Part shown: positions 46,063 through 55,555 of the stretch, one piece after another
Numbering within the stretch: the stretch's first letter is position 1
How the letters are laid out: every line of letters starts with the position of its first letter
DNA from: an uncultured Sulfitobacter sp.
Lineage (GTDB): Bacteria > Pseudomonadota > Alphaproteobacteria > Rhodobacterales > Rhodobacteraceae
Reading direction: 5' to 3'
Assembly: GCA_913060815.1 (NCBI GenBank)
Contig: CAJXSZ010000016.1
Coordinates: 1-64,000, forward strand
Length of the DNA stretch: 64,000 nucleotides
The notes under the pieces: model-generated
What the model saw: only the letters and a program-made list of their open reading frames with translations
Told to the model about the DNA's origin: nothing
Databases searched by the model: none
Translations under genes and position numbers: made by a program

Positions 46063-46281
46063 ATGACTTCATTTGACACCACCCGCACTTCATACGGCAC
46101 AGCGTCCGCAACAAACCGCGCGTTCGCCCGCTTGGCTGACCTCGCAGCGGTCTTCACCGCATGGAACGAAGCCCGTGTGACACGCAATGCACTGACAGGT
46201 CTGACAGACCGCGAACTGGCTGACATCGGCCTCGCACGCAGCGACATCGACTCCATCGCGCGCAGCAACATGATCCGCTAA
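46063..46281 (+). CDS. DUF1127 (YjiS-like) small protein
   Basis: The 72-residue protein has the DUF1127 pattern near its C terminus: VFTAWNEARVTRNALTGLTDRELADIGLARSDIDSIAR. Small DUF1127 proteins in alphaproteobacteria have been tied to stress response and RNA binding. The ATG at 46063 has AAGGA about ten bases upstream. A strong bidirectional terminator follows. Confidence 0.82.
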   Translation: MTSFDTTRTSYGTASATNRAFARLADLAAVFTAWNEARVTRNALTGLTDRELADIGLARSDIDSIARSNMIR

Positions 46282-46333
46282 CTGCGATCGCGGCAGGGCA
46301 CGTCCCTGCCTTTTGGCGGCATGCCGACATACA

Positions 46334-46369
46334 AAAAGGCCACGCAGGGTAATCCTGGCGTGGCCTTTT
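46334..46369. terminator. Bidirectional Rho-independent terminator
   Basis: AAAAGGCCACGC (46334-46345) pairs with GCGTGGCCTTTT (46358-46369), with an inner AGG/CCT in the loop. T-runs follow on both strands (TTTTCTTT plus, TTTTTG minus). It ends both the DUF1127 gene and the convergent small membrane protein gene. Confidence 0.88.
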
Positions 46370-46437
46370 CTTTGCCTTTGGAGAAGCGTCAGGTGCCGCC
46401 GCGCCCGCAATGGCGCCAGCGGCAAATTAGAGTTTGT

Positions 46438-46785
46438 CTAGCGGAGCATCGGTCCCATCTGGTCTGCGATAAACTGGGTCAACGGATCAACGGCCAACAG
46501 GAGCGCACCCGCCGCCTCGATCATGTTGCCCTCTTGCAGCCCGCTCAGCCGCTCCTCATAGGACGAGGGGCCATTCGCCGAAAGCATGAATGCTTTGAAA
46601 CAGAAAAATGCCAGCACCGTCAGGAGCAAGCCCTTGATGGGAAATCCGCGTGAACGGCGCTTGGCTTTGGCATAAACGATGCCATTGGCATCCACACGCG
46701 CAACAATCGAGTTGCGCCCACGACGCGAGAGCTTTTTATCAACAACGCCGATACGCTTGTTAAAATGATCTCTTGTATAAACCAT
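46438..46785 (-). CDS. Small single-pass membrane protein of unknown function
   Basis: The 115-residue protein has a basic N-terminal half (VYTRDHFNKRIGVVDKKLSRRG, then AKAKRRSRG), one membrane helix (IKGLLLTVLAFFCFKAFML, about residues 55-73) and a short C-terminal part likely outside the cytoplasm. No known domain was recognised. The start at 46785 has GAGAAAG upstream; the longer frame to 46806 has no better site. Confidence 0.7.
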   Translation of the reverse strand: MVYTRDHFNKRIGVVDKKLSRRGRNSIVARVDANGIVYAKAKRRSRGFPIKGLLLTVLAFFCFKAFMLSANGPSSYEERLSGLQEGNMIEAAGALLLAVDPLTQFIADQMGPMLR

Positions 46786-46894
46786 GGCAGCGGTCTTTCT
46801 CAGCAACAGCCCCCACTGTCGTTGAATAAAGTTTTAGCGATTGATTGTGGCAAAAGTTGGGCAATTAGGGCAAATTCGCCCTAATCGTGGTTAA

Positions 46895-47779
46895 TCAAGG
46901 CGCGTTCTCGTTCATTTTCAGAAGCGTTATCGTCGTCCAGTCACCAATGCTTTCGCGGTGATGCAGATTGATGCCATTTTGTGCATAAACCGCGATTACC
47001 TCGTCGGCCTGCTCGTTGAGAATCCCCGAGAGAATCGCGTAAGACCCCTCCTGCATTACCCCCGCCATATCAGGCGCCAGCGCGACCAGTGGCCCCTTGA
47101 GGATATTGGCAAAGACAAGATCGAAAGGCGCAGCACTGCTCAGGCTGGGATGATCGAACCCCGCTGCCTCGACACACTCGACCCGACCCTCCAAACCGTT
47201 GGCCGCCACATTGGCCCGCGCCACGTCGACCGCGACCTCGTCAATGTCGGACGCCAGCACGGGATCAGCCCAAATCCGCGCCGCCCCCATCGCCAGCACC
47301 GCCGTGCCACAGCCGATATCGACGACGCGCTTGCCCACAAAACCGTCATTCGCCAATCGGTCCAGTGCGCGCAAACAGCCCAGAGTCGTGCCGTGATGCC
47401 CCGTGCCGAACGCCATCGCCGCCTCGATCAACAGCGGCTCACAATCCTCGGGGACCTTTTCCGCATCATGGGAGCCATAGACAAAGAACCGCCCCGCTTC
47501 CACAGGGGCCAGCTCACGGCGCACATGCGCTACCCAATCGGTCTCGGGCAGCTCGGAAATGTTGAATTCCTTTGCCCCGAACGCTGCGGCCAAGACGGCC
47601 AGAGCGGCGGTGTCGGGCGCTTCCTCGAAATAGCCGCCCACTTCCCACAGGCCCGATCCGTCCTCCATCTCGAACACACCCACGCCTGTCGGCTCTGGCG
47701 TCATGTCTTCCATCGCCTCGCCGAGTTTATAGGCAGGCTCGCGGCCCGTGAGGGTGGTCAGTGCGGTGAATGTCGGCAT
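46895..47779 (-). CDS. prmA: Ribosomal protein L11 methyltransferase PrmA
   Basis: PrmA trimethylates ribosomal protein L11 with SAM. The 294-residue product shows the signature AMAFGTGHHGTTLGCLRALD, SAM motif VVDIGCGTAVLAMGAARI and FANILKGPLVALAPDM. The N-terminal domain is present. It lies 28 bases after the MATE gene stop on the same strand. Confidence 0.93.
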   Translation of the reverse strand: MPTFTALTTLTGREPAYKLGEAMEDMTPEPTGVGVFEMEDGSGLWEVGGYFEEAPDTAALAVLAAAFGAKEFNISELPETDWVAHVRRELAPVEAGRFFVYGSHDAEKVPEDCEPLLIEAAMAFGTGHHGTTLGCLRALDRLANDGFVGKRVVDIGCGTAVLAMGAARIWADPVLASDIDEVAVDVARANVAANGLEGRVECVEAAGFDHPSLSSAAPFDLVFANILKGPLVALAPDMAGVMQEGSYAILSGILNEQADEVIAVYAQNGINLHHRESIGDWTTITLLKMNENAP

Positions 47780-47807
47780 GAGAGGCTCCTGTCTGCGTTT
47801 GCTCCAG

Positions 47808-49169
47808 CTACGGCGCGGCTGTCACAGGGTCAAGAGGCGCATCCGCCCGCAGCCCCTTCACATAGAACCAACCCCACGTGGCTGAGGCCGCTCCCACGAC
47901 AATCCCCGCCGCTGCCTGACCGTAGATCACGCCCGCCGCGCCGAACATTCCTGCCAGCCACAGCGCCAGCGGCATCGACAGCACTCCGTCCTTGATCCAG
48001 TTCACAAGTGTCGAACGCATGGGCTTCCCCAGATTGTTGAACGCCGCATTAGACACAAACAGCGCCCCTACAAAGACGTATCCGCCCACGCCAAAGACAG
48101 CAAAGCTATAGAGCACTTGGGCCCCCTGTTCGCTCAATCCGAAAAGCGCGGTTACAAGCGGCACCGCAAACACGAACCCGGCCCAGGCCACCAGCGTGTA
48201 GACAAGACAAAACAATAGCGCATCGCGGTAGGTTGCGCGCACGCGCTCCATCTGCCCCGCGCCATAGTTTTGGCCAAAGATACCACCAATCGCCCCCGAC
48301 AGCGCAAAGATGCCACCGAAAACCACCACGGTCAGCCTTCCGACAACGGCCCACGCCGCCACCGCATCGTCACCAAACGGCGCCATCACCATTGTCAGCA
48401 GGTAGTTACCGACAGGCAAGCTCATCTGCGTGGCGACTGCGGGCACGGCCACCGCCACAAACGGAAGCGAGATATTGCGCAGCGTCCGCAAACGTGGGCG
48501 GTCCACCAACCCCAATTTGAATACCGCTAGATAGGTCGCCACCGCCAGCATGGTAAACCGAAAGATCGTCAGCCCCGCCGCAGCGCCATCCAGCCCCCAG
48601 CCCGAGTAATAGATAAGGAAGGGATCAAACAGCATCAGCGCCATGCCCCCCGAGAGCGTCACATACATCGCCTTGGCCCCGTAGCCATCGGCGCGCATGG
48701 TCCCCGACATCACCATCGCCGCTGCCATCGCCGATAGCGACGGCACACTCCACGCCAGATACCGCGCAGCCAATCGTGCCGTCTCGCCCTGCGCACCTGC
48801 AAACTCGACCAGCCGAAAGCGGAACAAGATCACCAGCAGCGATACAAGAGTAAGCACCGCGACCGAAAGCGCCACTGCCGCCCCCGCCTGCCTGCGCGCA
48901 CGATCACGGTCGCCTGCGCCAATACTGCGTGAGACAACGGCAGTCGCAGCAACCATCAGCCCCACCCCGACCGAGACCGTGAAAAACTGCACCGCATAGG
49001 CAAAGCCGATTGCCGCCACTAATTGCTGATCGCCCAGCAGGCTCAGCCAGACCAGATTGGCCGCATCCACCAGAAAGATAAACGTGAGCCCTACCGCCCC
49101 CGTGGCTGTCATCCGCACCACATGCCCGAACGTACCGCCCGTCAGGAACCGGCCCTCTGCCCCGCTCAT
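47808..49169 (-). CDS. MATE family efflux transporter
   Basis: The 453-residue protein has about 12 membrane helices in two related halves (LTFIFLVDAANLVWLSLLGDQQ in the first, AWAVVGRLTVVVFGGIFALSGAIGGIFGQNYG in the second). Members export cationic drugs or metabolites using Na+ or H+. The substrate is unknown. It overlaps the upstream MFS gene by ATGA, so the two transporters are made together. Confidence 0.88.
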   Translation of the reverse strand: MSGAEGRFLTGGTFGHVVRMTATGAVGLTFIFLVDAANLVWLSLLGDQQLVAAIGFAYAVQFFTVSVGVGLMVAATAVVSRSIGAGDRDRARRQAGAAVALSVAVLTLVSLLVILFRFRLVEFAGAQGETARLAARYLAWSVPSLSAMAAAMVMSGTMRADGYGAKAMYVTLSGGMALMLFDPFLIYYSGWGLDGAAAGLTIFRFTMLAVATYLAVFKLGLVDRPRLRTLRNISLPFVAVAVPAVATQMSLPVGNYLLTMVMAPFGDDAVAAWAVVGRLTVVVFGGIFALSGAIGGIFGQNYGAGQMERVRATYRDALLFCLVYTLVAWAGFVFAVPLVTALFGLSEQGAQVLYSFAVFGVGGYVFVGALFVSNAAFNNLGKPMRSTLVNWIKDGVLSMPLALWLAGMFGAAGVIYGQAAAGIVVGAASATWGWFYVKGLRADAPLDPVTAAP

Positions 49170-50395
49170 TCCGCAGCCCGCAGACGCTGCACAAACACCG
49201 TCTCGTTGCCCTCTTCAGGATGGCGCGGGATCATCGTGGACAGGATGAACGAAACAAACGCCATCCCCGCCGCCAGCACGAACACAGCCGCAGGCGAGGC
49301 CAGCCACAACAGCCCCAGCAAGACAGGCAGGAAAACAGCAGCAATATGGTTGATCGTAAACGCTACCGCCGCCGTGGGCGCCATATCACCGGGCGCACCG
49401 ATCTTCTGGAAGTAGGTCTTGAGCGCCAATGCCAGCCCGAAGAACATGTGGTCCAGCACATATAGAACGGCAGCCACCTGAAACCCCCAGTCAAAGAAAT
49501 ACACACCGCCATAGGCCAGAAACACACAGACCAGCCCCGTATACTCGAACATCAGCGCATTCCGTTCGCCAAACCGCGCCACGATCCGCCCCAGCATGGG
49601 CGCGATGAGCATATTGAGCACCAGATTGATCAGATACAGCCCCGCCACCTCATGCACGGCAAAGCCGAATTTCTCGACCATCATGAAGCCCGCAAACACC
49701 ATGAAAATCTGCCGCCGCGCGCCCGACATGAACTGGAGCGCGTAATAGAGCCAGTAGCGCCGCCGCAGCACCAGCTTTTTGACCTGCGGATGCGGGCTCT
49801 CGTATTGCGGATAGGCCAGCATCGCTACCAGCGCCAGCGCTACGGTAATGCCGCCGCCGACCATGAACACTGTATTATAGGTAAGCCCCAACGGCTCCCA
49901 AAGAACCATAATCACGAAATACACACAAAACGTCGCCGCCGATCCGCACGCCATGAGCCAGCCCAAAATCTGCGGCGCGCGATCCTTGGGCAACCATTGC
50001 AACTGCAACGACTGGTTTACCGTCTCGTAATAGTGGAACCCGACAGAACTGATGAAGGTCAGGATCATGATCCCTGTAAGCTGCGGATACCAAGCGGTCA
50101 CCGCCGTTGCAGCTCCCAGCAGGACAAGGGAGACCAACCCCAGAACCTGTTCACGCACTACGATGATCAAAAATACCACCAGAAACGACAAAAATCCCGG
50201 GATCTCGCGGACCGTATGCAACAAGCCGATGTCGGCCCCGTCAAAATCCGCCACCTCCTGAACAAAGTTATTGAGCAGCGCATACCACGTGAAGAACGCA
50301 ATCGGCATTGCCAGCGCCATCAAAAACAAAAGCGTAATAGGCCGGCGCCACAAAGGCTGGTCCCGCGCTTGATCAAGGGTCAGAAAATCTATCAT
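49166..50395 (-). CDS. Major facilitator superfamily transporter
   Basis: The 409-residue protein has about 12 membrane helices, including PITLLFLMALAMPIAFFTWYALL and VLGLVSLVLLGAATAVTAW, and the interdomain loop around HPQVKKLVLRRRYWLYYALQ. It belongs to the MFS fold, but the substrate cannot be told. Its start codon is at 50395; 252 bases without a firmly assigned gene lie upstream. Confidence 0.82.
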   Translation of the reverse strand: MIDFLTLDQARDQPLWRRPITLLFLMALAMPIAFFTWYALLNNFVQEVADFDGADIGLLHTVREIPGFLSFLVVFLIIVVREQVLGLVSLVLLGAATAVTAWYPQLTGIMILTFISSVGFHYYETVNQSLQLQWLPKDRAPQILGWLMACGSAATFCVYFVIMVLWEPLGLTYNTVFMVGGGITVALALVAMLAYPQYESPHPQVKKLVLRRRYWLYYALQFMSGARRQIFMVFAGFMMVEKFGFAVHEVAGLYLINLVLNMLIAPMLGRIVARFGERNALMFEYTGLVCVFLAYGGVYFFDWGFQVAAVLYVLDHMFFGLALALKTYFQKIGAPGDMAPTAAVAFTINHIAAVFLPVLLGLLWLASPAAVFVLAAGMAFVSFILSTMIPRHPEEGNETVFVQRLRAAE

Positions 50396-50472
50396 GCCCC
50401 ATCCCTACGCCTGCCCACCCTCAAACGCTACGCAAATTTACAAGACGCCGACAGGTGCGAAGGAGGAGGGTG

Positions 50473-50628
50473 ATGACCCGTGCAAACTTTCATGTCGACA
50501 GCTTCGCCTCTGAACGGGCGGAACTCCGATTACAGCAAACCTATGCCGACCAGTGTACGGGAGGGTGTACCCATGCCACCGCTCTCCGAACCTCACGCGC
50601 CGCTTCTTCATATTGCAAAATAAACTGA
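50473..50628 (+). CDS. Possible small protein, 51 residues
   Basis: A short frame in the 50396-50647 gap starts with ATG at 50473 after a near-ideal ribosome site (GGAGGAGGG, 50462-50470). The product (MTRANFHVDSFASERAELRL onward, with CTGGC near the middle) has no family I know and reads against both neighbours. Only the strong ribosome site supports it; it may be chance. Confidence 0.3.
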   Translation: MTRANFHVDSFASERAELRLQQTYADQCTGGCTHATALRTSRAASSYCKIN

Positions 50629-50647
50629 AAATCCGACAGCCCGAAAT

Positions 50648-52843
50648 TCAGTAAAAGCTCTGCGGATCTATATCTACCGCCAGCCTCAAATCACCCTTCA
50701 ATTTGATCTGGCTGATCCAAACCGACAATGCCCGTTGCAGCGCCACCGACTTGTCCGCCTTCACCAAAAGCCGCACACGGTGTCGCCCGCGCACCCGCGC
50801 AATCGGCGCAGGTGCAGGCCCGAAGACCTGCGCGCCCACTTCCCGCAACACACGGTCATTGCGCGCCAATTGATTACCCGCCTCAAACACTGCCGCCACA
50901 TCAGGTCCGCTCAGAATGATCCCCGCCAGACGACCATAGGGGGGCATGCCCGCATGGCTGCGCTCGTTGGCCTCGGCACTCCAGAAGCCCTCCTCATCGC
51001 CCGCCAGAATCGAGCGGATCACTGGATGATCGGGCTGGTAGGTCTGCAAAAGCGCGGTGCCTGGTGCCTCGGCGCGGCCCGCCCGCCCAGCTACCTGCCG
51101 CATAAGCTGGAACGTCCGCTCGGCCGCGCGCAGGTCTGATCCCGTTAGCCCAAGATCGGCATCGATCACACCGACCAAGGTGAGCTTGGGAAAGTTATGC
51201 CCCTTCGCAACCAATTGCGTTCCAATGATAATATCCGCTGACCCTTGCGCAATCCCCGCGATCTCTTCCTTCAATGCACGGGCCGATCCGTACATATCAG
51301 AGCTCAGCGTGGCGATCCGCGCGTCGGGCCATAGGGCATGCGCCTCCTCGCCCAATCGCTCCACACCGGGACCGATGGGCGCCATCTTATCCTCCGCCTC
51401 ACAGCTCGGACAGGCGGTGGGCATTGGCTTGCTCTCCCCGCATTGATGACAGATCAGGCGCTTCAGGAAACGGTGCTCGACCATGCGCGCATCACAATCA
51501 TCACACCCGATCTGATGCCCGCAGGCACGGCACAACGTGATCGGCGCATAGCCACGGCGGTTGATGAACAGCATTGCTTGCTCACCTCGTTCGAGCCGCG
51601 CATCCACCTCGCGCTTCAGGGTAGGCGACACCCAGCGATCCGAAGGCAGGCCTTCGCTTCGCATATCAATCGTGCCCATCGTCGGCATCACCGCAGGGCC
51701 AAAGCGCGAGGTAAGCTCCAGCTTGGTGTATTTCCCCGCCTCCGCGTTTGCCCATGATTCCAACGATGGCGTCGCCGAAGCCAACACCACATGCGCCCCG
51801 CAAATCGAGGCACGAAGAACGGCCATGTCGCGGGCGTTATACAGCACGCCATCCTCTTGTTTATATGAGGTATCATGCTCCTCATCGACCACGATCAGAC
51901 CAAGGTTCTGGAACGGCAAAAACAGCGCCGAGCGCGCCCCGATGACGAGTTGCGCATTGCCCTGCCCGACCATCCGCCAGATGCGCCGCCGCTCGGTCAT
52001 CGTGGCACCCGAATGCCACTCCGCAGGCTTGGCGCCAAAGCGTTCTTCGACCCGTTTGTAGAACTCCGAAGTAAGCGCAATCTCGGGCAGCAGCACCAGC
52101 GCTTGCCGACCTGCACGCAGAGCAGCGGCCACAGCCTCTAGATACACTTCGGTCTTGCCAGATCCCGTCACCCCGCGCAGCAAGGTCGTGCCGTAGTCGC
52201 CCGAAGTCACCCCCGCCGCTAAAACCTTTGCTCCTGCGGCCTGATCAGCGGTCAATTTCTTGCTGGGCAGATCAGGATCAAGGCGCTGGAACGACAGGTC
52301 ACGCGGGCTGTCCTCTTCTTGCACAACACCTTGCTTCACCAGCCCTTTGATGACCGAGGATGTCACCCCTGCCATCTCTGCCAGTTCCTTCAGAGTAAAT
52401 GCCAGATCACCGTATTCTGCCAGCGCGTCCAGCACCTTGGTCCGCGCTGCCGTCACGCGGTCGGGCTCGCCCAATCCACGCCTGTAAATCTTGCGCATTG
52501 ACGGCGGATCGCCGAGCCCCGGCGCGCGGGTGGTCAGACGCAGCATCGCGCTGAGCGGCGTCAACGTGTAAGCGGCCGATTTCTCCAGAAAGCTCACCAT
52601 CTCGGCGCGCATCGGTGCCGCATCCAGCACGCGAATGACAGAGCGCACCTTGGCATAGTCATAGTCGCCCTGCCCCGCGCCCCAGACCACGCCAAGCACT
52701 TTGCGCGGCCCCAGTGGCACCTCGACATAAGCCCCCAGATGGCAGCCGCCTTCCGGCGCTTTATAGTCCAGCGCACGGTCCAGCGGTTGCGTCGTCAGCA
52801 CCGCGACCAGCGCACCTTCGTCAAAGAACATTTGTGGCGCCAA
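50648..52843 (-). CDS. priA: Primosomal replication restart helicase PriA
   Basis: PriA reloads the replisome at stalled forks. The 731-residue product has Walker A GVTGSGKTEVYLEAV, the DEEH box VVDEEHDTSYKQ, GRAGRAEAPG, and eight zinc-binding cysteines in CRACGHQIGCDDC, CHQC and CPSC. The frame opens with TTG at 52841-52843, with GAGAG about seven bases upstream; the ATG at 52831 lacks a site at normal spacing. Either start is possible. Confidence 0.94.
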   Translation of the reverse strand: MAPQMFFDEGALVAVLTTQPLDRALDYKAPEGGCHLGAYVEVPLGPRKVLGVVWGAGQGDYDYAKVRSVIRVLDAAPMRAEMVSFLEKSAAYTLTPLSAMLRLTTRAPGLGDPPSMRKIYRRGLGEPDRVTAARTKVLDALAEYGDLAFTLKELAEMAGVTSSVIKGLVKQGVVQEEDSPRDLSFQRLDPDLPSKKLTADQAAGAKVLAAGVTSGDYGTTLLRGVTGSGKTEVYLEAVAAALRAGRQALVLLPEIALTSEFYKRVEERFGAKPAEWHSGATMTERRRIWRMVGQGNAQLVIGARSALFLPFQNLGLIVVDEEHDTSYKQEDGVLYNARDMAVLRASICGAHVVLASATPSLESWANAEAGKYTKLELTSRFGPAVMPTMGTIDMRSEGLPSDRWVSPTLKREVDARLERGEQAMLFINRRGYAPITLCRACGHQIGCDDCDARMVEHRFLKRLICHQCGESKPMPTACPSCEAEDKMAPIGPGVERLGEEAHALWPDARIATLSSDMYGSARALKEEIAGIAQGSADIIIGTQLVAKGHNFPKLTLVGVIDADLGLTGSDLRAAERTFQLMRQVAGRAGRAEAPGTALLQTYQPDHPVIRSILAGDEEGFWSAEANERSHAGMPPYGRLAGIILSGPDVAAVFEAGNQLARNDRVLREVGAQVFGPAPAPIARVRGRHRVRLLVKADKSVALQRALSVWISQIKLKGDLRLAVDIDPQSFY

Positions 52844-52957
52844 AAAGGTCTCTCTTTGTAAGCTAGAGGCATGGGGGCTTTAAGCATCACGTCTGATCCG
52901 CTAAAGCACTCCCAACATAACCCCTTACGCGGCCATTCCAACCAGATAGGACATCCC

Positions 52958-53611
52958 ATGAAGTTTTTTGTAGACACCGCCGAAATCAAAGACATCGCCG
53001 AACTAAACGATCTGGGCATGGTAGACGGGGTTACGACAAACCCCTCGCTGATCCTGAAGTCAGGCCGCGATATTCTCGAAGTGACCAAGGAAATCTGTGA
53101 TCTGGTCGATGGCCCCGTGAGCGCCGAAGTCGTCGCGATGGAAGCCGACGCGATGATCGCCGAAGGGCGCAAGCTGGCCAAGATTGCTGACAACGTGACG
53201 ATCAAGCTGCCGCTCACATGGGATGGGCTCAAGGCCTGTAAGGTGCTGTCAGGCGAGGGCAACATGGTGAACGTGACACTGTGCTTCTCCGCCAATCAAG
53301 CGCTTTTGGCGGCAAAAGCGGGCGCCACGTTCATCTCGCCCTTCATCGGCCGCTTGGATGACATCGACCTCGACGGCATGGACCTGATCGAAGACATCCG
53401 GACCATCTATGACAACTACGGCTATGAGACGCAGATCCTCGCCGCCTCGATCCGCTCTGTCGGCCACGTACGCGAATGTGCGCTGGTCGGTGCCGATGTG
53501 ATGACCGCGCCCCCAGAAGTGATCCGCAAGCTGGCCACACACCCGCTGACAGACAAGGGCCTCGAGCAGTTCATGAAGGACTGGGAAAAGACCGGTCAGA
53601 ACATCCTGTAA
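52958..53611 (+). CDS. Fructose-6-phosphate aldolase / transaldolase (TalC/Fsa family)
   Basis: The 217-residue class I aldolase has the family opening [29 protein letters not shown] and the Schiff-base lysine Lys83 in [11 protein letters not shown]. It acts in the pentose-phosphate part of sugar metabolism or as an aldolase; the two activities differ by few residues, so the exact one is open. It is divergent from priA with 114 bases between. Confidence 0.92.
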   Translation: MKFFVDTAEIKDIAELNDLGMVDGVTTNPSLILKSGRDILEVTKEICDLVDGPVSAEVVAMEADAMIAEGRKLAKIADNVTIKLPLTWDGLKACKVLSGEGNMVNVTLCFSANQALLAAKAGATFISPFIGRLDDIDLDGMDLIEDIRTIYDNYGYETQILAASIRSVGHVRECALVGADVMTAPPEVIRKLATHPLTDKGLEQFMKDWEKTGQNIL

Positions 53612-53728
53612 AGGCGTCTAACGCAGGGCACCCAAAAGCTCGCGCAGATGCGCAGGGCTAAGCGGAAAAAGCGGGGCGGGGCTATTTGCTGATGTTTGTT
53701 TCATCGCCATAGCCTGCCCCATGGGCTG

Positions 53729-53780
53729 CCCTGCAAAATAGGGGAATAGCTCCGCTACACTCCCCGAGCAGGGTATTTTT
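53729..53780 (+). terminator. Nested hairpin with U-run between the aldolase gene and the DUF484 gene
   Basis: CCCTGC (53729-53734) pairs with GCAGGG (53768-53773), and inside it GGGGA (53741-53745) pairs with TCCCC (53761-53765). TATTTTT follows at once. The rest of the 53612-53867 gap holds no convincing gene. Confidence 0.45.
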
Positions 53781-53867
53781 GGCACGTTTGCCCAGTTTTC
53801 ATGCAAAAAAGGGCAGAAAACGAAAAACGGCCATGCTATGAGAGACAAAAATAAAGAAGAGAGCAGC

Positions 53868-54575
53868 ATGAGCAGCAGCCCCAAGATTGAAGACGCCGTC
53901 CGCGAGGCGATCATTTCGCAACCCGATGTGATACTGGATGACACCGACGTTATGCAGGCGCTGATTGCGGCTAATGAGAAAGCGATGGGCGGCAATATCG
54001 TCGATCTGCGCGGCATCGCGATGGAGCGGCTCGAGACGCGTCTGGACCGTCTGGAAGACACCCACCGCAGCGTAATTGCGGCGGCCTACGAGAACCTTGC
54101 CGGCACCAACCAGATCCACCGCGCCATCTTGCGTATGCTTGATCCTGTCGAGTTCGAGGCCTTCTTGCGCGACCTCGGAGGCGAAGTCGCCGAGATTTTG
54201 CGCGTCGACAGCGTCAAGCTTGTACTTGAGAGCGTGCAAAACGACAATGATCCTGCCGTGCAACGCTTGGGCGACGTGCTCAGCGTAGCGGAGCCGGGGT
54301 TCATCGACCGCTACCTCACCCAAGAGCGCGGCGGCAATGTGCGGCAAGTCACCCTGCGCTCGGTGCAGGATGCCTCCGAACAGATTTATGGCCCCAACGC
54401 GGAATGGATTCGCTCCGAGGCATGCCTCAAGCTGGATTTCGGTGCAGGACGCCTTCCAGGTATGCTGGTGATGGGTGCCGAGGACCCGCATATGTTCGGC
54501 CCTCAGCAGGGAACCGATCTGCTGGTATTTTTCACAGGCGTGTTTGAGCGGTCCATGCGCCGCTGGCTGTCTTGA
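53868..54575 (+). CDS. DUF484 family protein
   Basis: The 235-residue protein has the DUF484 pattern: an N-terminal helical part (VREAIISQPDVILDDTDVMQAL) with a coiled coil (MERLETRLDRLEDTHRSVIAAA), then a GAF-like domain (AEWIRSEACLKLDFGAGRLPGMLVMGAEDP). Its role is unknown, but it is commonly found next to xerC. The start at 53868 has AAGAAGAG upstream; ATG 53838 does not. Confidence 0.84.
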   Translation: MSSSPKIEDAVREAIISQPDVILDDTDVMQALIAANEKAMGGNIVDLRGIAMERLETRLDRLEDTHRSVIAAAYENLAGTNQIHRAILRMLDPVEFEAFLRDLGGEVAEILRVDSVKLVLESVQNDNDPAVQRLGDVLSVAEPGFIDRYLTQERGGNVRQVTLRSVQDASEQIYGPNAEWIRSEACLKLDFGAGRLPGMLVMGAEDPHMFGPQQGTDLLVFFTGVFERSMRRWLS

Positions 54576-55510
54576 GCAGCCCAGCAGACACACTTGCGAT
54601 ATCCCCCGCATCGCGGGACGCCCTGCAAACATGGCTTGAGCATCAGCGCGCCCTTAAGGGCGTGGCGGAAAACACTTTGATCGCCTACCGCGGGGATGTG
54701 ACCGAGTTTCTGGCGTTTATGAGCGTGCATCACGGCGGCACAAGCGGGCTGGGCGCGCTGGCAAAAATCACCGTGAGCGATATGCGCGCATGGATGGCTG
54801 CGACACGTGGCAATGACGTAGGCTCCCGCAGCCTTGCGCGCAAACTCTCCGCCGTCAAAGCCTTCTACCGCTGGCTGGCCGAGCGTGAAGGTTTCGAGCC
54901 GACAGCCGTCCTCAGCACCCGCGCACCGAAATTCACAAAGAAACTGCCGCGCCCGCTCGCCGTTGATGCCGCACGCGAGCTGATCGACGTGGTCGAGATG
55001 CAAGCCCGTGAGCCATGGGTCGCCTTGCGCGATGTGGCTGTGCTGACGCTGCTCTGGGGCTGTGGTTTGCGCATCTCGGAAGCTTTGGGGCTGCAGGGTA
55101 AGGACGCGCCCCTGCCCGATGTTCTGCGCATCCTAGGCAAAGGCGGTAAGGAGCGCGTGGTCCCCGTGCTGCCGGCTGCCCGCGATGCCGTAGCGGCCTA
55201 TCAGCGTGCCTGCCCCCATGCGCAGGAGGCCCAAGGCCCGCTGTTTCGCGGGGTACGCGGCGGGGCGCTGTCGGCGGGGGCGATCCAGAAAGTCATGGCA
55301 AGCGCGCGGATGCAGCTCGGCCTGCCCGCCTCTGCCACACCGCATGCCATGCGCCACAGCTTTGCCACCCATCTGCTGGATGCAGGCGGCGATTTGCGCG
55401 CTATTCAGGAGTTGTTGGGCCATGCCTCGCTCTCGACCACACAGGCCTATACCGCCGTGGATACCGTGCGCCTGATGGACGTCTATAACCGCGCCCACCC
55501 GCGTGCGTGA
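54572..55510 (+). CDS. xerC: Site-specific tyrosine recombinase XerC
   Basis: XerC resolves chromosome dimers with XerD at dif. The 312-residue product has an N-terminal SAM-like core-binding domain (LQTWLEHQRALKGVAENTLIAY) and a catalytic domain with Arg in WGCGLRISEALGL, Lys in GKGGKERVV, HAMRHSFATHLL, LGHASLSTTQAY: all six residues are present. The start is TTG at 54572 in the DUF484 stop (TTGA), a rare version of the coupled overlap. Confidence 0.92.
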   Translation: MSSPADTLAISPASRDALQTWLEHQRALKGVAENTLIAYRGDVTEFLAFMSVHHGGTSGLGALAKITVSDMRAWMAATRGNDVGSRSLARKLSAVKAFYRWLAEREGFEPTAVLSTRAPKFTKKLPRPLAVDAARELIDVVEMQAREPWVALRDVAVLTLLWGCGLRISEALGLQGKDAPLPDVLRILGKGGKERVVPVLPAARDAVAAYQRACPHAQEAQGPLFRGVRGGALSAGAIQKVMASARMQLGLPASATPHAMRHSFATHLLDAGGDLRAIQELLGHASLSTTQAYTAVDTVRLMDVYNRAHPRA

Positions 55511-55555
55511 CATTAAACCTTTTGCATCCTGCGGGATGATTTGCGAGACAACGTT

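Noticed and set aside
53618-54061. 147-codon minus-strand frame between the aldolase and DUF484 genes
   Set aside because: Over half is antisense to DUF484, the composition is Ser-rich shadow-like, and the free part has no start with a ribosome site.
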